This document shows, piece after piece, positions 10,818-22,423 of a DNA stretch of 64,000 bases. The notes beneath the pieces were generated by a model. It ran no database searches. It saw nothing but the letters and a program-made list of their open reading frames with translations, and had not been told where the DNA came from. The stretch covers positions 1 to 64,000 of the forward strand of contig JAJNNY010000007.1 in the NCBI GenBank assembly GCA_022453515.1, in the 5' to 3' direction. Each line of letters begins with the position of its first letter. Position 1 is the stretch's first letter. A program made the translations under genes and the position numbers. The DNA comes from Astrocystis sublimbata. Taxonomy: Eukaryota; Ascomycota; Sordariomycetes; Xylariales; Xylariaceae.

Positions 10818-12713
10818 ATGTCTGCAGACGACTCGCAGTTTTGGGACCTGGTAAGTTCAGTCTTCTTCCTCTTTTTCTCTCTCTACACTGCGTGCCTGCG
10901 TCCATCTATACCTTGGAGCTTCCGGTCTATTCTCATGCATTCATTCTGTCTTCTGACGACAAGCCAACGCGCGTGATAGCTCTCGTCGGTGCCCAACCAT
11001 GTCCGCGAGATCTCGGGCGTCGCGGCCGGCTACATCGACAAGGCCGTCGATGCCGCCGCCGACCAGGTGCGCGACACCCTCTCGTCGACGCCCTGGGTCC
11101 CCGAGTATGCCCGTCCGCAGGTGTCGGCCCCGCCGCCCACCGCCCTCGTCCACCCGTCCACCTGGGACCGCCTGCACGCCTGGGTAGACCGCCACCGTGT
11201 CGCGAGCGGTGTCATCGTCGGCGTCGCCGCCTACGCCACCTATCGCACCGTCCGCTCCACCCGCCTGGCCCGCAGGTCGAGGCGTGCCCGCCGCGCCAAG
11301 AACGGTGGCCGCCAGGAGGTCGTCGTCATCGCCGGCTCGCCCTCCCTGCCCCTGACCAAGTCGCTCTCCCTCGACCTCGAGCGGAGGGGCTTCATCGTCT
11401 TTGTCATCTGCAACTCCATCGACGACGAGGTCCTCGTCCAGGCTGCCAACCGGCCCGACATCCGCGGCCTGAGCATCGACATCACCGACGTGAGTTGTCC
11501 TACTAGTACCCGCCACCAGGCGAAGCCCCAGCTAGACCAGCTCTGCCTCCAGCAGTCGAGCCGGTCAAGGGCAAAAGTCAAAAACAAGAGCTGACTGGGC
11601 TGACTCACTCTCTGCCATGTAGCCCACTTCCGCCAGTGCCTCAATCGAGCGCTTTGTCGCCTATCTCCAGACCCCTCACGCCGCCGTCCCCCGCGCGAAG
11701 CCGGCATATCTGACCCTCAACTCGGTCATCCTGATTCCCTCCCTGCACTACCAGACATCGCCCATCGCCACCATCCCGCCTTCGAGCTTTGCCGATCTCT
11801 TCAACACCCACCTCCTGCAGCCCATCCTCACCGTCCAGGCCTTCCTACCTCTCCTCACCTCGCGGCTTACACCCCCGCCTCCTCCCTCCTCCTCGACCCC
11901 GCCCACACAGGATGGCAGCAGCAGCGGCAGCAGCAAAATCGAGAAGCCCGACACCCCTCCCTCACCGAAGGTTCTCGTATTCACGCCGTCCATCATCAGC
12001 TCCATCAACCCGCCCTTCCATGCACCCGAAGCCACCATCTGCTCGGCGCTGTCTGCCTTCACCGAAGTCTTGACCGGCGAGCTGCGCCCCCTCTCCATCC
12101 CCGTCACCCACGTCGAGCTCGGCACCTTCGACTTCACGGGCTTCGTCCCCGCGCGGGGTCCACACTCGCCCCACACCCTGCCCCCGAGGATCGAGACATC
12201 CCAGTGGTCGTCCGCGGCCCGTGTTGCGTACGGGAGCAACTACGAGTCGACGGCGAGCTCAGCCATCTCGGCCGGTCGCGTGCGTGGGCTGCGAGGAAGT
12301 TCCCTGCGGGACCTGCACCACGCCGTCTTCGATGTCCTTGACGGATCCAACAAGAGCGACGTTGTGCGCGTCGGGCTCGGCGCGGGCCTGTACGGCTTCG
12401 TGGGACGGTGGGCGCCGAGGAGTCTTGTGGCTTGGATGATGGGCATGCGCCGCGTTCACGAGCTGAGCACCTGGCAGGGGCCCTCCCCTTTCCACAGCGG
12501 CAGCAGCAGCAGCGAGGCCGAGAAGAGCAGTGCCAGCGGAAGCGAGGGTGGCGAGTACATCGCAGTGGGCAAGGACTACGGCGCCAAGTAAGTGACGCGA
12601 CCCCAGCCTGCTGCCTTTCGTCCCTATCCAGCGAGATTAAAGGCGCTTACTTACCATTTGTATCTGCAACTCAGAAGGGCTAACCGGGATTCATCAGTGT
12701 CTGGTCGCAGTGA
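10818..12713 (+). CDS. DUF1776 family protein (YSC83-like)
   Basis: Fungal protein of unknown function; the yeast relative YSC83 is mitochondrial. Exons 10818-10850, 10980-11489, 11623-12587 and 12698-12713 give 507 residues. The first exon codes only MSADDSQFWDL. Seen: a likely membrane segment VASGVIVGVAAYATYRTV followed by a very basic stretch, then a Rossmann-like start VVVIAGSPSLPLTKSLSLDL and LSIDITD, which suggests an SDR-type nucleotide-binding fold. A low-complexity Pro/Ser insert sits in the middle. An unspliced reading would stop at 12591; I prefer splicing because the donor GTAAGT, a CTAAC branch site near 12680 and the acceptor ATCAG are all present, giving the C-terminus DYGANVWSQ. 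Confidence 0.85.
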
Positions 12714-13700
12714 TGGCAGGACAGCTAAGCAATCAAGGAAGCATCGCGATCGCGATCAACGACGAAATCATGAACGGTAGGAAAATTTATGAACGAACGA
12801 TTGAACGGACAGACGGACGGACGAACGAGACGGATTTACACACGCATCCTTCTGGATCTTACCGTTTACCTAGGTCTAATTGAACGCACTCACGAAGTGG
12901 TCTCACGAACTGTACATACACATTTTATGCATACACGCTGCACGCAGGCACATGATCTGATGGGCGTCTAGGGTATTTGTTTTGTTTTTAACGATAGAAG
13001 TAAACGGCAACATAGCTCCGGTCTTGCTCGTGGACAGCACCATGATCTGAGGCCTATGGTTGCTGCTCCTGCGGCTCGGGTGCTTTTCCTTATCACTGGC
13101 ATCATGTCATATTTTGGGACAAAATTCAGCAGAATTAAAAATTTGGTGGGATTTATCAATAGCAAAATATTGCGGGCTCAATTTCTGTGATTGTGATTGT
13201 GAATGTAATTCTAAAATGGGTATCTCTGTATAAGCAACCATGCCTCACTGTCACTACTGCTATCGCATGATGGAAACCTAAATGCCTGTGTGGTCATATT
13301 CTTAACACACTTCGAGAGCTGGTGCTTTCCCCAGTCCGGCCCCTTTGCCTTCTCGGGCATGTTTCGACCGTTTTCTTTGGATTCCGGTATGTGATGCCCG
13401 GTTCGATGAACCCAGCTTGAGACCTCGAACTCTCCCGACATTGAAGTTATGAAGTGGTATTGGTTCAGTTTTGGTGCAAACTGCAGCCGCCGAGTGAAGG
13501 CGGATGAGGATGAAGCCTCCATGCAATCTGCTAGAGCTCTACCAGGGCGTCTCCATCCCCCAAACGATAGCGGAGGGAGGCGGCTAAATGGATTACTGGA
13601 CAGCTGGGCGGCTTGACTTGACAGACGGAGGCGCCACGGGGCGGAAGATTGTACCTAGGCAGGCAGCCGATTGTAGCGTTGCCTCGTGACGATGTCACGT
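12714..13700. other. Gap between convergent DUF1776 and yth1 genes
   Basis: This is shared 3' sequence for two convergent genes. A short degenerate GAACGGACAGACG-type tetranucleotide tract lies near 12785-12830. No coding sequence with support. Confidence 0.5.
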
Positions 13701-14540
13701 TCAGTGGTGGCCTCTGCCCCGGAACTTGCGATCGCCCCTGCCACGCCACCTGCCTCCCCTCTGGCCCCCGAAACGGTCGCCGCGCCCGCCAAACTTGTCA
13801 TCCCGATCCCTCCTGCCGCCGCCGCCGGCAGCATTCGGGTCTCTCATGTCGTCGTCGCGGTCCTCCTGCTCCCTGCGCTCACGCTCCTCGCGTATGACGT
13901 CGGCCTTGGCGACGGGCTTCTCGAGGTTCTTCTCCCAGCGCGGGTGGGCGCCGTCCTTGCAGGCCTTGCCCTCGGGGCAGAAGCCGGCGAGGTAGTAGGG
14001 GCAGAGCTTGCGGCGGACGTGGCGCTTGGCGCAGAGGGGGCCGAGGGGGCAGAAGCCGCGGTCGTAGTGGGGGCACGGCGGCAGCTTGGACAGCGGGTCG
14101 ATGTGCAGGTACAGGCACTCGTCGCCGTTGGAGCAGTACCCGTTGCGCAGGAAGAAGTTGCACTCGGGCATCTTGCGCAGGTTGTACTCGTGCAGGAACT
14201 CGCAGCCCTCCCCCTTCTTGCACAGCGCGCGCAGCCAGTGCTTGCAGACGAGCGAGTTGTACGACGACGTATTACCGCCGCCGCCGCCGGACGGGGCGCC
14301 AGAGGAGGAGGAGGAGGCGTCGGTCGAGTGTCGGTCGGGGCAGTGGGCGCCGGCGGGACAGTGGCCGGCGAGGAAGGGCTTGCATACGGGGCGGTTCGGG
14401 GAGTAGCCGTGGCCGTAGGTGGCGCGCAGGAAGGGCGAGAAGCTGAAGCTGTAGGCGGGCGCGGTGTGGTCGAGGATCTGCTGGCTGAGGTCCCTGGCCG
14501 ACGGCGGGCCTGAAGCCGCGGCGGTGGTGGCAGCAGCCAT
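13701..14540 (-). CDS. yth1: mRNA 3'-end processing zinc-finger protein Yth1 (CPSF30)
   Basis: Nuclear RNA-binding subunit of the cleavage and polyadenylation factor. One uninterrupted exon of 279 residues with five CCCH zinc fingers in a row: [41 protein letters not shown] and [10 protein letters not shown], each completed by a downstream C and H. Finger 1 is separated from finger 2 by a Ser/Gly linker. The C-terminal tail is charged and then RGG-rich, ending in GRGHH. The ATG at 14540 is followed by an Ala-rich leader and is the only good start. Its promoter region is shared with the divergent GH31 gene. Confidence 0.95.
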   Translation of the reverse strand: MAAATTAAASGPPSARDLSQQILDHTAPAYSFSFSPFLRATYGHGYSPNRPVCKPFLAGHCPAGAHCPDRHSTDASSSSSGAPSGGGGGNTSSYNSLVCKHWLRALCKKGEGCEFLHEYNLRKMPECNFFLRNGYCSNGDECLYLHIDPLSKLPPCPHYDRGFCPLGPLCAKRHVRRKLCPYYLAGFCPEGKACKDGAHPRWEKNLEKPVAKADVIREERERREQEDRDDDMRDPNAAGGGGRRDRDDKFGGRGDRFGGQRGGRWRGRGDRKFRGRGHH

Positions 14541-15621
14541 GGTCTTATTATTCTATGGCTGATCTGCTCCTCTTTGCTTTCGATGCTTCTTTCTGATGGG
14601 AGTAAGGTTTTTTGAATGTTTTCCTAACTGCGAGTCTGGAGGTAGGTATACCCTGGCAAAATGTGAGGGAGCTGTTGTGGCAGTCTGAGTGAAGATGTGA
14701 TTGATGATAGAATTCAGAGCGCGAAGTTGTTTCCTTGGAGTTTGCCAAAGGCTTAATTAGGTACACCCGTCTCGCCCGTAGCTAAGTCATTGTGGGGGCA
14801 ATATCTTTCAGGTAGCGTGCTTAGGTCCCTACCCGAGCCCCCGAGCTAGGTACCTAAGTAGGTATCTCAAGCATGGGGTATTTCCAGAATCTGGGGTAGG
14901 AATTACACGTACCTATCCAGGCAATCAGCCAGAGAAGGTGTCTCTGGACCTCAGGAGCTCTACGGCGTGGCCTTCCAACATACTCCCACCTAACATGGCC
15001 TTCTGTGATCCGAGGCTGTCCATCTCCGGCCGTCGGGTCCGCGGCCGCTCTGACCTGGCAACTTGACCCGGGCATCTCTTTTTGTCTCCTCTTTCCGCCC
15101 CTCTTTGGCTGCACATTGATGTAATGCAATCGCCGTGCCGTTGCGGCTTCGGTTGCGGCTTCGGTTGCGGGGTGTGCAGATCCATCGACAGATGCATTAA
15201 CATGAGAGCCCACCAACCTCGTCGTCTTGCCGCAGCATTCCAATCCCCAATTCGGTCCTTTGCACCCTGTGCTCACCTGTGATAGGTACTCGACCCAAGC
15301 AACTCACCGACCCCCGTCCAGTCATCTGACGAGTCCTTCCATTCGCACTTCCTCTTTGATCCTCTGTAAACATTGGCCTTCTTGGGCATCCGAGCAAGAT
15401 TCTGTCACTTGACGAGCTGCCGTCGCTCTGTTCAAACTAGGGGAGAAAAGCTCTGATTTGGGTAACAACGCTATCCGGGGCAGCAAGGTTGAGGATTGAC
15501 GCTGTCGAGATTTCGGTGAAAGTGGCCTCACTGCACCGGTCCCTGATCTGATCCGTGAACACCAAGCCAATACTACCGTCGTACTCGGGCAATTATGTAC
15601 TCGATCTCCTCTTGATACTAC
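14541..15621. promoter_or_regulatory. Divergent intergenic region between yth1 and the GH31 gene
   Basis: A 1.1-kb gap that holds both promoters. TACCTAAGTAGGTA-type motifs occur at about 14848-14865. A tandem GGTTGCGGCTTC repeat lies near 15150-15170. No supported gene. Confidence 0.5.
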
Positions 15622-18600
15622 ATGACATCGCCACCAACAACGGAAATGCATTTCCTCGACAGTGCCATTGACGGCATCAGTCAATCGCTGTTACCGCACC
15701 AAATCCTCACCCTGCTTTGCACCAGGTTTGAGGAATGGTATGACCATCTAACCCCGCTTTCTCGTATCCTTCTTATATCAAGTCTTCTCACATCCTCGGC
15801 CCTTATCCTTCATGGCTCCCTACATGTCAAGAGACGTCGCCGAGAGACAGGACGAGCCATAGCCCTGCTCGCCATCATGCTTCTCACCCTTGCCGCTCTC
15901 GTACTTTCACAGCCGCTCTCATCGTCGGCCGCGCCGAGTGAGCGAGCCGATGGAGCCGTCACAGCCAATATCTATGATCCAAAAGCCGTCGATCCTCAAT
16001 CTGTGTGCCCGGGCTACAAGGCTGCCAACGTGGTCGAGACGCCTCTGGGTTTGACAGCTGATCTGCTCTTGGCCGGGGACTCATGCAATGTCTATGGCAC
16101 TGACGTCGAGGCCTTGAGCCTCGTTGTTGAGTATCAGGCAGCAGACAGACTTCATGTCGAAATTCTACCCAAATACATCAGCCCATCGAACCAATCATGG
16201 TTTGTCCTCCCCGAAGCTCTGGTACCAAAGCCCAAAGCCGAGGCCGATGTCGCGCCCGAGAGCGATCTCGACCTTTCGTGGAGTAACGAGCCATCGTTCA
16301 CTTTCAAGGTTGCGCGAAAGAGCACGGGCGATGTGCTATTTACTACCGAGGGCTCTCAGCTTGTCTTTGAAGACCAGTTTATCGAGTTCAAATCTGCTCT
16401 GCCGGAGAACTATAACTTGTACGGCTTAGGGGAGACCATTCACAGTTTCAGACTCGGGACCAATCTCACAAGTATGACATTTTATTGCCTACTGTATGGA
16501 TGTGAATAAGGACATGACTGACCAGTTCAGGGACGCTACATAATGCGGATGTGGGCGACGTCATTGACGCGAATCTCTACGGCTTTCACCCAACTTACAT
16601 TGATACTCGATACTTCGTAGTAGATGAGCAGGGTGCAATGACCTATGCAGCCAATCCCACCGACAAGTCAAGCACTTATAAGTCCTTTACCCATGGCGTG
16701 TTTCAACGGAACGCTCATACACAGGAGATCCTCTTAAGAGAGGAGGGCATCACCTGGAGAGCATTGGGTGGCACTATTGACTTGTACATCTTCGGAGGTC
16801 CAACCCAGGACCAGGTCACGAAGTCGTACCAAAAAAACGCCGTCGGACTTCCTGCGATGCAGCAGTATTGGACTTTGGGCTACCACCAATGTCGCTGGGG
16901 ATACCAAAACTGGTCTGAAGTGCAAGATGTTGTCGCCAACTTTGCTAAGCATGAGATTCCCCTCGAAACAATGTGGAGTATGTTGTCACCGGCTTGCCAA
17001 CGCACACGTCCTTTTCAGATGATGCTGACTCCTGCCTAGATGACATCGACTACATGAATGCGTACCGGAATTTTGAGAACGACCCAGAGCGCTACCCATT
17101 TGACCAAGGCCTCCAATTTCTTGAAGAGCTCCACGAGAAGAACCAGCACTACATCCCGATCATAGATGCTGGGATCTACGTACCCATACCCGACAACAAG
17201 TCTGATGCGTATCCCGCCTTCGAACGGGGACTTCAACAAAATGCCTTCATGTCAAACCCTGAAGGCACACTTTACGTGGGGGAAGTTTGGCCTGGATACT
17301 GCAGTACGTGTGCGATTCAAACGAGTGACTGTTTGATACTAAGTAAAAACAGCCTGGGCCGATTGGAATGGTGCGCTGTTCGGGGGCGCCGGCACGGACA
17401 AGTGGTGGATATCGGAGATCGCCGAATACCACAAGAAGATCCCTTTTGACGGCATTTGGATTGATATGAACGAGGTTTCATCATTCTGTGTAGGTAGCTG
17501 TGGCAGCGAGGAGAGGCACTACGATGTGTCAAGCTCAACATCCTCATCGTCCGCCGCGGCAGAGTTAGCGGCCGCCGACACCCGCGACATCGAATTCCCT
17601 CCTTACGCGGTCAACAACTATCACGGCCAACTTGGTGGCAAGACAATGAGCCCTAACGCGACGCACGGCGATGGGACCTTGCAGTACGACTTCCATAATG
17701 TCTGGGGCCACCTATACTTGAATGCGACGTACCATGCCCTCACCAACATCTTTGCGAATAAGCGGCCGTTTATCATTGGACGGTCTACTTTTGCCGGCTC
17801 AGGCAGTGTTGCTGGTCATTGGGGGTGAGTGACGACTACCCTTCACACGTACTCACCGTTTCTGACCGAAGTTAAATAGCGGCGACAACTACTCGAAATG
17901 GCCGTGGATGTATTTCGCCATCCCGCAGGCATTGTCGTTCTCCCTATACGGCATGCCCATGTTCGGGGTCGACACGTGCGGGTTTACCGGGGACTCTACC
18001 GAAGAGCTATGCAACCGGTGGATGCAGCTGTCCGCCTTCTTCCCCTTCTACCGAAATCATAACGACAACAACGGCATCTCGCAGGAGCCGTATGTCTGGC
18101 CCTCGGTGGCAAAAGCCAGCAAGACGGCGATGAAGATCCGCTACTCCCTGTTGCCGTACTTTTACACAACATTCTACTTGAGCCACTCGACGGGCTCGAC
18201 TACGATGCGCGCCATGGCATGGGAATTTCCCGACGAGCCATGGCTAGCGGAGGCAGATCGGCAATTCTTGCTCGGTGGCAAGATCCTCGTTACACCAGTG
18301 CTCGAAGAGGGTGCGACCACTGTTGACGGCGTCTTCCCTGGCGTCGGCTCGGGCACGACCTGGTATGATTGGTACAACCAGACGCTCGTCACCGGCGTTG
18401 AAGCGGGACAGAACGTCACGATCGAGGCACCCATCGGCCACATTCCCTTGTTTGTGCGCGGCGGAAGCGTGATACCCATGCACGAACCAGGATTGACTAC
18501 TGCAGCCGTGCAGGCTAGCCCGTGGTCGCTTCTCGTAGCCCTTGACACGGAAGGAGAGGCGAGTGGTGAGGTGTATATTGACGATGGCGAAAGTGTGACA

Positions 18601-18923
18601 CCGGAGGCTACAGCCTGGGTCGATGTGAGTGCCCGACATGTCTACTAAGCCGCGTGCTCTGCTAACTCAACTACCAGTTCTCGGTATCCAATTCGGCACT
18701 GGTAGCGACGCCGTCGGGCGAGTACAAGGACGAGAATCCTTTGGGCTACGTGACAATACTCGGCGTCGATGAAGACGTGTCCGAAGTCACATTTGGCGAG
18801 AAGAAGCTCGATGAGGATAGCTGGCACTTTGATTCAGCAACCCGGGTTCTCAAGGTGGAAGGGTTGAAGGCACTTACTGAAAAGGGCGCCTGGACCGCTG
18901 ATTTTACCTTGAGCTGGTCGTGA
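15622..18923 (+). CDS. GH31 alpha-glucosidase
   Basis: Retaining alpha-glucosidase acting on maltose and maltooligosaccharides, secreted or lumenal. Exons 15622-16471, 16531-16977, 17040-17303, 17353-17824, 17880-18624 and 18678-18923 join in phase to 1007 residues. The catalytic nucleophile is in WIDMNE (Asp558), and the acid/base is the Asp of GHWGGDN (Asp680). GRSTFAGSG, MWNDIDYM and FPFYRNHND are further family blocks. Seven or more N-glycosylation sequons are visible. The start is uncertain: the first ATG gives two hydrophobic segments separated by KRRRRETGR, while an internal ATG at 15877 (residue 86) would give an ordinary signal peptide and 922 residues. The Zn2Cys6 regulator follows about 0.5 kb downstream. 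Confidence 0.93.
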
Positions 18924-19412
18924 AGGACTGTGTAGCGCCGCATGTAGAAGATAGTCTAGTTTATGCCACAAGCATGTAGGACAATCCGAATAATACTCTG
19001 ACAATAACAGGTTTCTATTTGCAAGCTTACTCCCGAGGGGCCGACGTGCCACACGCAAACGAACAGATGTCTCACTGGGCTCACTTTATTATATTGCAGT
19101 AGGTACAGAATAGATCTCAACCCCTACCATGGACACAGTGACTTCTCTCCTTGTACACAGGATTACTATAACGTTGCGCAACTTTAGCGGTCGAGGAAAA
19201 CCATAGAGTATAAATGACTATTGGCCGTCGGTTTAGTTACCGCGTAGATGGGAAGTAACCATACTAGTGTGGTTGGCTAATTGATTAATAAGCGGGACAG
19301 GGGATAGTAATAGTAGTATGTTATCACTGCCCAGGCATGCTAGGTGATTCAGTTCTGCATGTTTGGATGAAGCTGTGTGAATCGAACACTAGTTCCTGCC
19401 CAACCTCCCGAA
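18924..19412. other. Gap between GH31 gene and Zn2Cys6 regulator
   Basis: About 0.5 kb of moderately AT-rich sequence holding the 3' UTR of the glucosidase and the promoter of the regulator. No gene or clear motif seen. Confidence 0.5.
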
Positions 19413-20573
19413 ATGCCGCGGCCGTTGCGATCTTCCTGCGACCGATGCCATGCCCAAAAACTGAAGTGCCCAAAGGAATCAGGGAGCGCTTCGTGTTCAC
19501 GGTGTCTGAAGGCAGGGTCCAGCTGCGTCTTTAGCCCAGCAGGACCGGCTTGGCGTCGCTCCGCCAATGCTTTCCTCGAGCCACATGTCATACAGGGTGG
19601 TATACAGGGTGGTGGTATACAGGGTGGTGGTATACAGGGTGGTGGTATACAGGCTGGTGATGACGACGACGGCCTCGACTTCCCCTTGCCTTGGCCACCA
19701 CTCTTTGACCTCGGCGATTTGCCCGCAGCAGACACCGACTGTCTTCCCGCGTCTGTTTCGGATCCGTCAAATGCTGCAACACCGCAGGATCCCAAGTCGG
19801 CGTGCGTACGTCAGTTATCTGCCTTGGCTGTAGAGATACACGATGCCGCAACCGAATCAAGCGATGTCGCGAACATCCACATAGCAAAAGGGGGCGACTT
19901 GGCCGAGTTCTACTCCCAATATGCCATCCACGTCTCACAGACACAATGCATCGAAAAGCTACTCACTCTCTCGCAGCGCCTGATTGATCTGTACCCTGAA
20001 GTACTGCGACTATTGACGGAGAAACCACGCCTCTACCAGGAGGATTGCCGGGATGCGAACTGCTTGCATAATTCGGAGCTGCTGGACGAGTTCGCGCATG
20101 TGTTCGATGATCCGAATTCGAACTCGATTCATAGTCCAAGTGCCAGTTTAGTGGACACATTCGTGCTCGGGCTCGTCACATCCTGTCACGACAAGGTGGC
20201 CGACGTGCTGGACCACATCCTCGGCGCCGCCAAGTTCTGCGCGAGGGTGACCGCTGCGTCCCCGGACCTGACCCGCCCGCCACTACATATACCCGAGCTC
20301 CGGGTAGGAAGCTTCAAGGCCTCGGCGACACTAGCCTCGTCGATGCAGGCTACTCTATTCTCTCATATCACCGCCGTCCTGGCCGAGAACGTCAAATCCT
20401 TACGGAGAACGGTTGGCGATGCCTTGGGGAACGACCAAGCTCGCTCGTTGAACAAGAGGTCGAGGATGACCACTCTTCAGTGTGAGCTTCTCGAGGAACG
20501 CAGCCAGCTCCAGGCCGAGCAGTTCAACGGACTTCGAGACGCACTGATGAGATGTAATATACATAATAAATAG
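19413..20573 (+). CDS. Zn2Cys6 transcription factor, AflR-like layout
   Basis: Single-exon fungal transcription regulator of 386 residues, starting at the first ATG. The binuclear cluster is at residues 9-38: CDRCHAQKLKC then CSRCLKAGSSC (spacing C-x2-C-x6-C-x8-C-x2-C-x6-C). A glycine-rich insert of repeated IQGGG lies at about residues 59-83, then an acidic DDDDG patch. The rest is helical, without a recognisable fungal-specific Fungal_trans domain; its size and the position of the cluster resemble AflR-type regulators. Targets are unknown. It lies next to the GH31 gene on the same strand, but a regulatory link is only a guess. Confidence 0.85.
   Translation: MPRPLRSSCDRCHAQKLKCPKESGSASCSRCLKAGSSCVFSPAGPAWRRSANAFLEPHVIQGGIQGGGIQGGGIQGGGIQAGDDDDGLDFPLPWPPLFDLGDLPAADTDCLPASVSDPSNAATPQDPKSACVRQLSALAVEIHDAATESSDVANIHIAKGGDLAEFYSQYAIHVSQTQCIEKLLTLSQRLIDLYPEVLRLLTEKPRLYQEDCRDANCLHNSELLDEFAHVFDDPNSNSIHSPSASLVDTFVLGLVTSCHDKVADVLDHILGAAKFCARVTAASPDLTRPPLHIPELRVGSFKASATLASSMQATLFSHITAVLAENVKSLRRTVGDALGNDQARSLNKRSRMTTLQCELLEERSQLQAEQFNGLRDALMRCNIHNK
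19589..19660 (+). repeat. Coding minisatellite, 15-nt unit
   Basis: The unit TATACAGGGTGGTGG is perfect at 19601-19615, 19616-19630 and 19631-19645, flanked by a 12-nt short copy (19589-19600) and a diverged copy (19646-19660). All units keep the frame and code IQGGG steps just after the Zn2Cys6 domain. Confidence 0.95.
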
Positions 20574-21341
20574 ATACTGTTCCCTAGTGAGCAGTCAAAG
20601 GATCGCTTGTTCAATAACTCTGGTTTCTGTAGAGAACTTCCGTTTAATCCTTACTTACGAGCTACAATGTGAGTTGGTTATCTAAGATTTACAAGACAGC
20701 AGCACATGAGCCGCTCGACTACAACGGTCGACTCCGAGTTAACGACGTTCTATCTTTTGATAGTGTAGCGGTTTAGAGCTATAGACCTGAACTTTTACAA
20801 CGTCGAAGCACCACTTTTGGGGCATGATCTGGGTATTAGGACCCCGCCATGGCAACATGATAGACGATGGATTCGACTACCAGCACAGTTTATCCGCACC
20901 ATTGGCATTTCGCATATGTTATTTTTTCTCCTGGGTTTGGCCATAGTGGGAACTTTGCTGCTATAATTTGGGTAATACATACAGGGGTACTCAATTCGCC
21001 GATATGTTTCTTTTCAATAAGAATCCCTCTCGACAAGCCGCACTGGAAAGAGCCCAGTCAGTCAGTGATCGCCGTAATCCGATCGGCATCACCAAGTCAT
21101 CAACAGGATTCAGCCTTACAAAGCGCGACCATCGATCGGAGAGGTCCATAATTAATACAGCACATATGTCTCCTTATATAACGGTGATGCTTTCCCGCAG
21201 GTTACTTTTGTACAGTCGCCTTGCTTATTTCAGACGGCGAATTACCAGAAGATCTTGTCATGGAAAGCAAAAGGAGTCTTATGGGAAACATTCATATCGT
21301 TATATTGTTAAAGAAACGTATATGAGCATTTGCCTACATCT
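20574..21341. other. Gap with unconvincing reading frames
   Basis: Two overlapping open frames run through 20867-21423, but neither has a recognisable motif and both have poor codon structure. The stretch is more AT-rich than the region to its left. It may contain decayed coding sequence. Confidence 0.35.
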
Positions 21342-21593
21342 ATGGAAGTTCCTTATATCGACTTACCAAAAAGTTTACGTGTATTATTTAGTGAAGTATG
21401 GCGAGCAGAGAATTCGACTGTGACCTTTTCAGCTCGTGCAGAGCACATTCCGACTCGTGCCACTCTTTTTTCGCCATCATGCGACAAAGAGCTTATTGAT
21501 GAGGTTGTTGAGCACAATGCGTTATTGTCCAATATCTCGCCACCTTTTCAAAAGGGGTTCTCACTCGCGCTCCCAGTCTTCCCTATGTTGTAA
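21342..21593 (+). CDS. Orphan ORF, 83 residues
   Basis: Open frame from an ATG to a stop, reading MEVPYIDLPKSLRVLF and onward with an amino-acid mix that looks protein-like. No family recognised, no signal peptide and no splice partner that I can defend. It could be a relic exon or chance. Confidence 0.25.
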   Translation: MEVPYIDLPKSLRVLFSEVWRAENSTVTFSARAEHIPTRATLFSPSCDKELIDEVVEHNALLSNISPPFQKGFSLALPVFPML

Positions 21594-21619
21594 AAGGGCA
21601 TGGGCAATAACTATTCATT

Positions 21620-21644
21620 TGACAAAGTCAACTTGACTTTGTCA
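21620..21644. repeat. Perfect 12-bp inverted repeat with one-base centre
   Basis: TGACAAAGTCAA, one C, then TTGACTTTGTCA. It lies 87 nt before the ATG of the next ORF. It could be a dimeric factor site or a cruciform-prone sequence. Confidence 0.85.
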
Positions 21645-21730
21645 CCTTCCATTTTGGGTTTAAATAACTACACCCTCCCCCTCCCCTTACAGCAACGTAT
21701 AAACTTTCTGATGCAGGCATCTGAAAAAGT

Positions 21731-22423
21731 ATGATCATGAGAAATCGCCATGAACAGAACAACAACAAGCATGAGCCCGTGGTTTCTAGGTGCAAGCTAC
21801 GCAAATTACCCCTGTTTCCCCTGACACCCAGAGACGCACGGCCACGTAGAGATGTCTACGTACCATGCGAAGCACCTACTCGAAGCATCTCACTAGGTTT
21901 CGGATTAAGCGTACATTTTTACATTAAGCTTCGTCGCAACAAGCCACAACTTCCATACGAGTTCTGGCCGGAGCGTATCACCCAGTTATCCAGCTTTCCT
22001 GATGACACGAGTACCTTGACCGAACCCGGAAGCTATGATGATGACGCACCAGGTAGTGCAGATAAGTCGAAGTCAGTTCTACCCCTGATCAAGGCTTCGC
22101 TCCAGCGTCTCCTACAGCAAAGTCTAGAACTCTCGTTGGCTCTATGCAATTTGAAGGAGGAATATGTACAAGCTCGACGAATCTTTTCCCATCCACATTC
22201 GAGTTCAAGGACTTTAGGACCTGAGCGGTGGGCGCAGTTCCTGTCGCTGGAGGAGTCGTACTTCAGGCTCCGAGACGGACTGGACGCTATCAATGAAACG
22301 ATACTACGTTCTGTAGCACAGACTTATATATTCGCACCCATGCCGTATACCGGGCCAGTTATGGGACGGGGTGTATGGCTACGGGAAGGCGACCCTTTTC
22401 AGTGGTCCCTTGGCCAAGTCTGA
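21731..22423 (+). CDS. Orphan protein of 230 residues
   Basis: Single open frame from ATG. It starts with a basic, Asn/Arg-rich leader, has an acidic patch (YDDDAPGSADK) in the middle and then helical segments with leucine heptad character (LIKASLQRLLQQSLELSL). No catalytic motif, signal peptide or membrane segment is evident, and I do not recognise the family. The neighbouring sequence is AT-rich with other orphan ORFs, which suggests a lineage-specific gene. Confidence 0.45.
   Translation: MIMRNRHEQNNNKHEPVVSRCKLRKLPLFPLTPRDARPRRDVYVPCEAPTRSISLGFGLSVHFYIKLRRNKPQLPYEFWPERITQLSSFPDDTSTLTEPGSYDDDAPGSADKSKSVLPLIKASLQRLLQQSLELSLALCNLKEEYVQARRIFSHPHSSSRTLGPERWAQFLSLEESYFRLRDGLDAINETILRSVAQTYIFAPMPYTGPVMGRGVWLREGDPFQWSLGQV

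Noticed and set aside
13686..14513. 275-codon plus-strand frame opposite yth1
   Set aside because: It is the antisense shadow of a GC-rich gene; the Val/Ala/Gly-rich product has no domain while the other strand has five zinc fingers.
20867..21423. Overlapping ORFs of 94 and 151 codons
   Set aside because: Poor codon structure and no motif; not defensible as genes.
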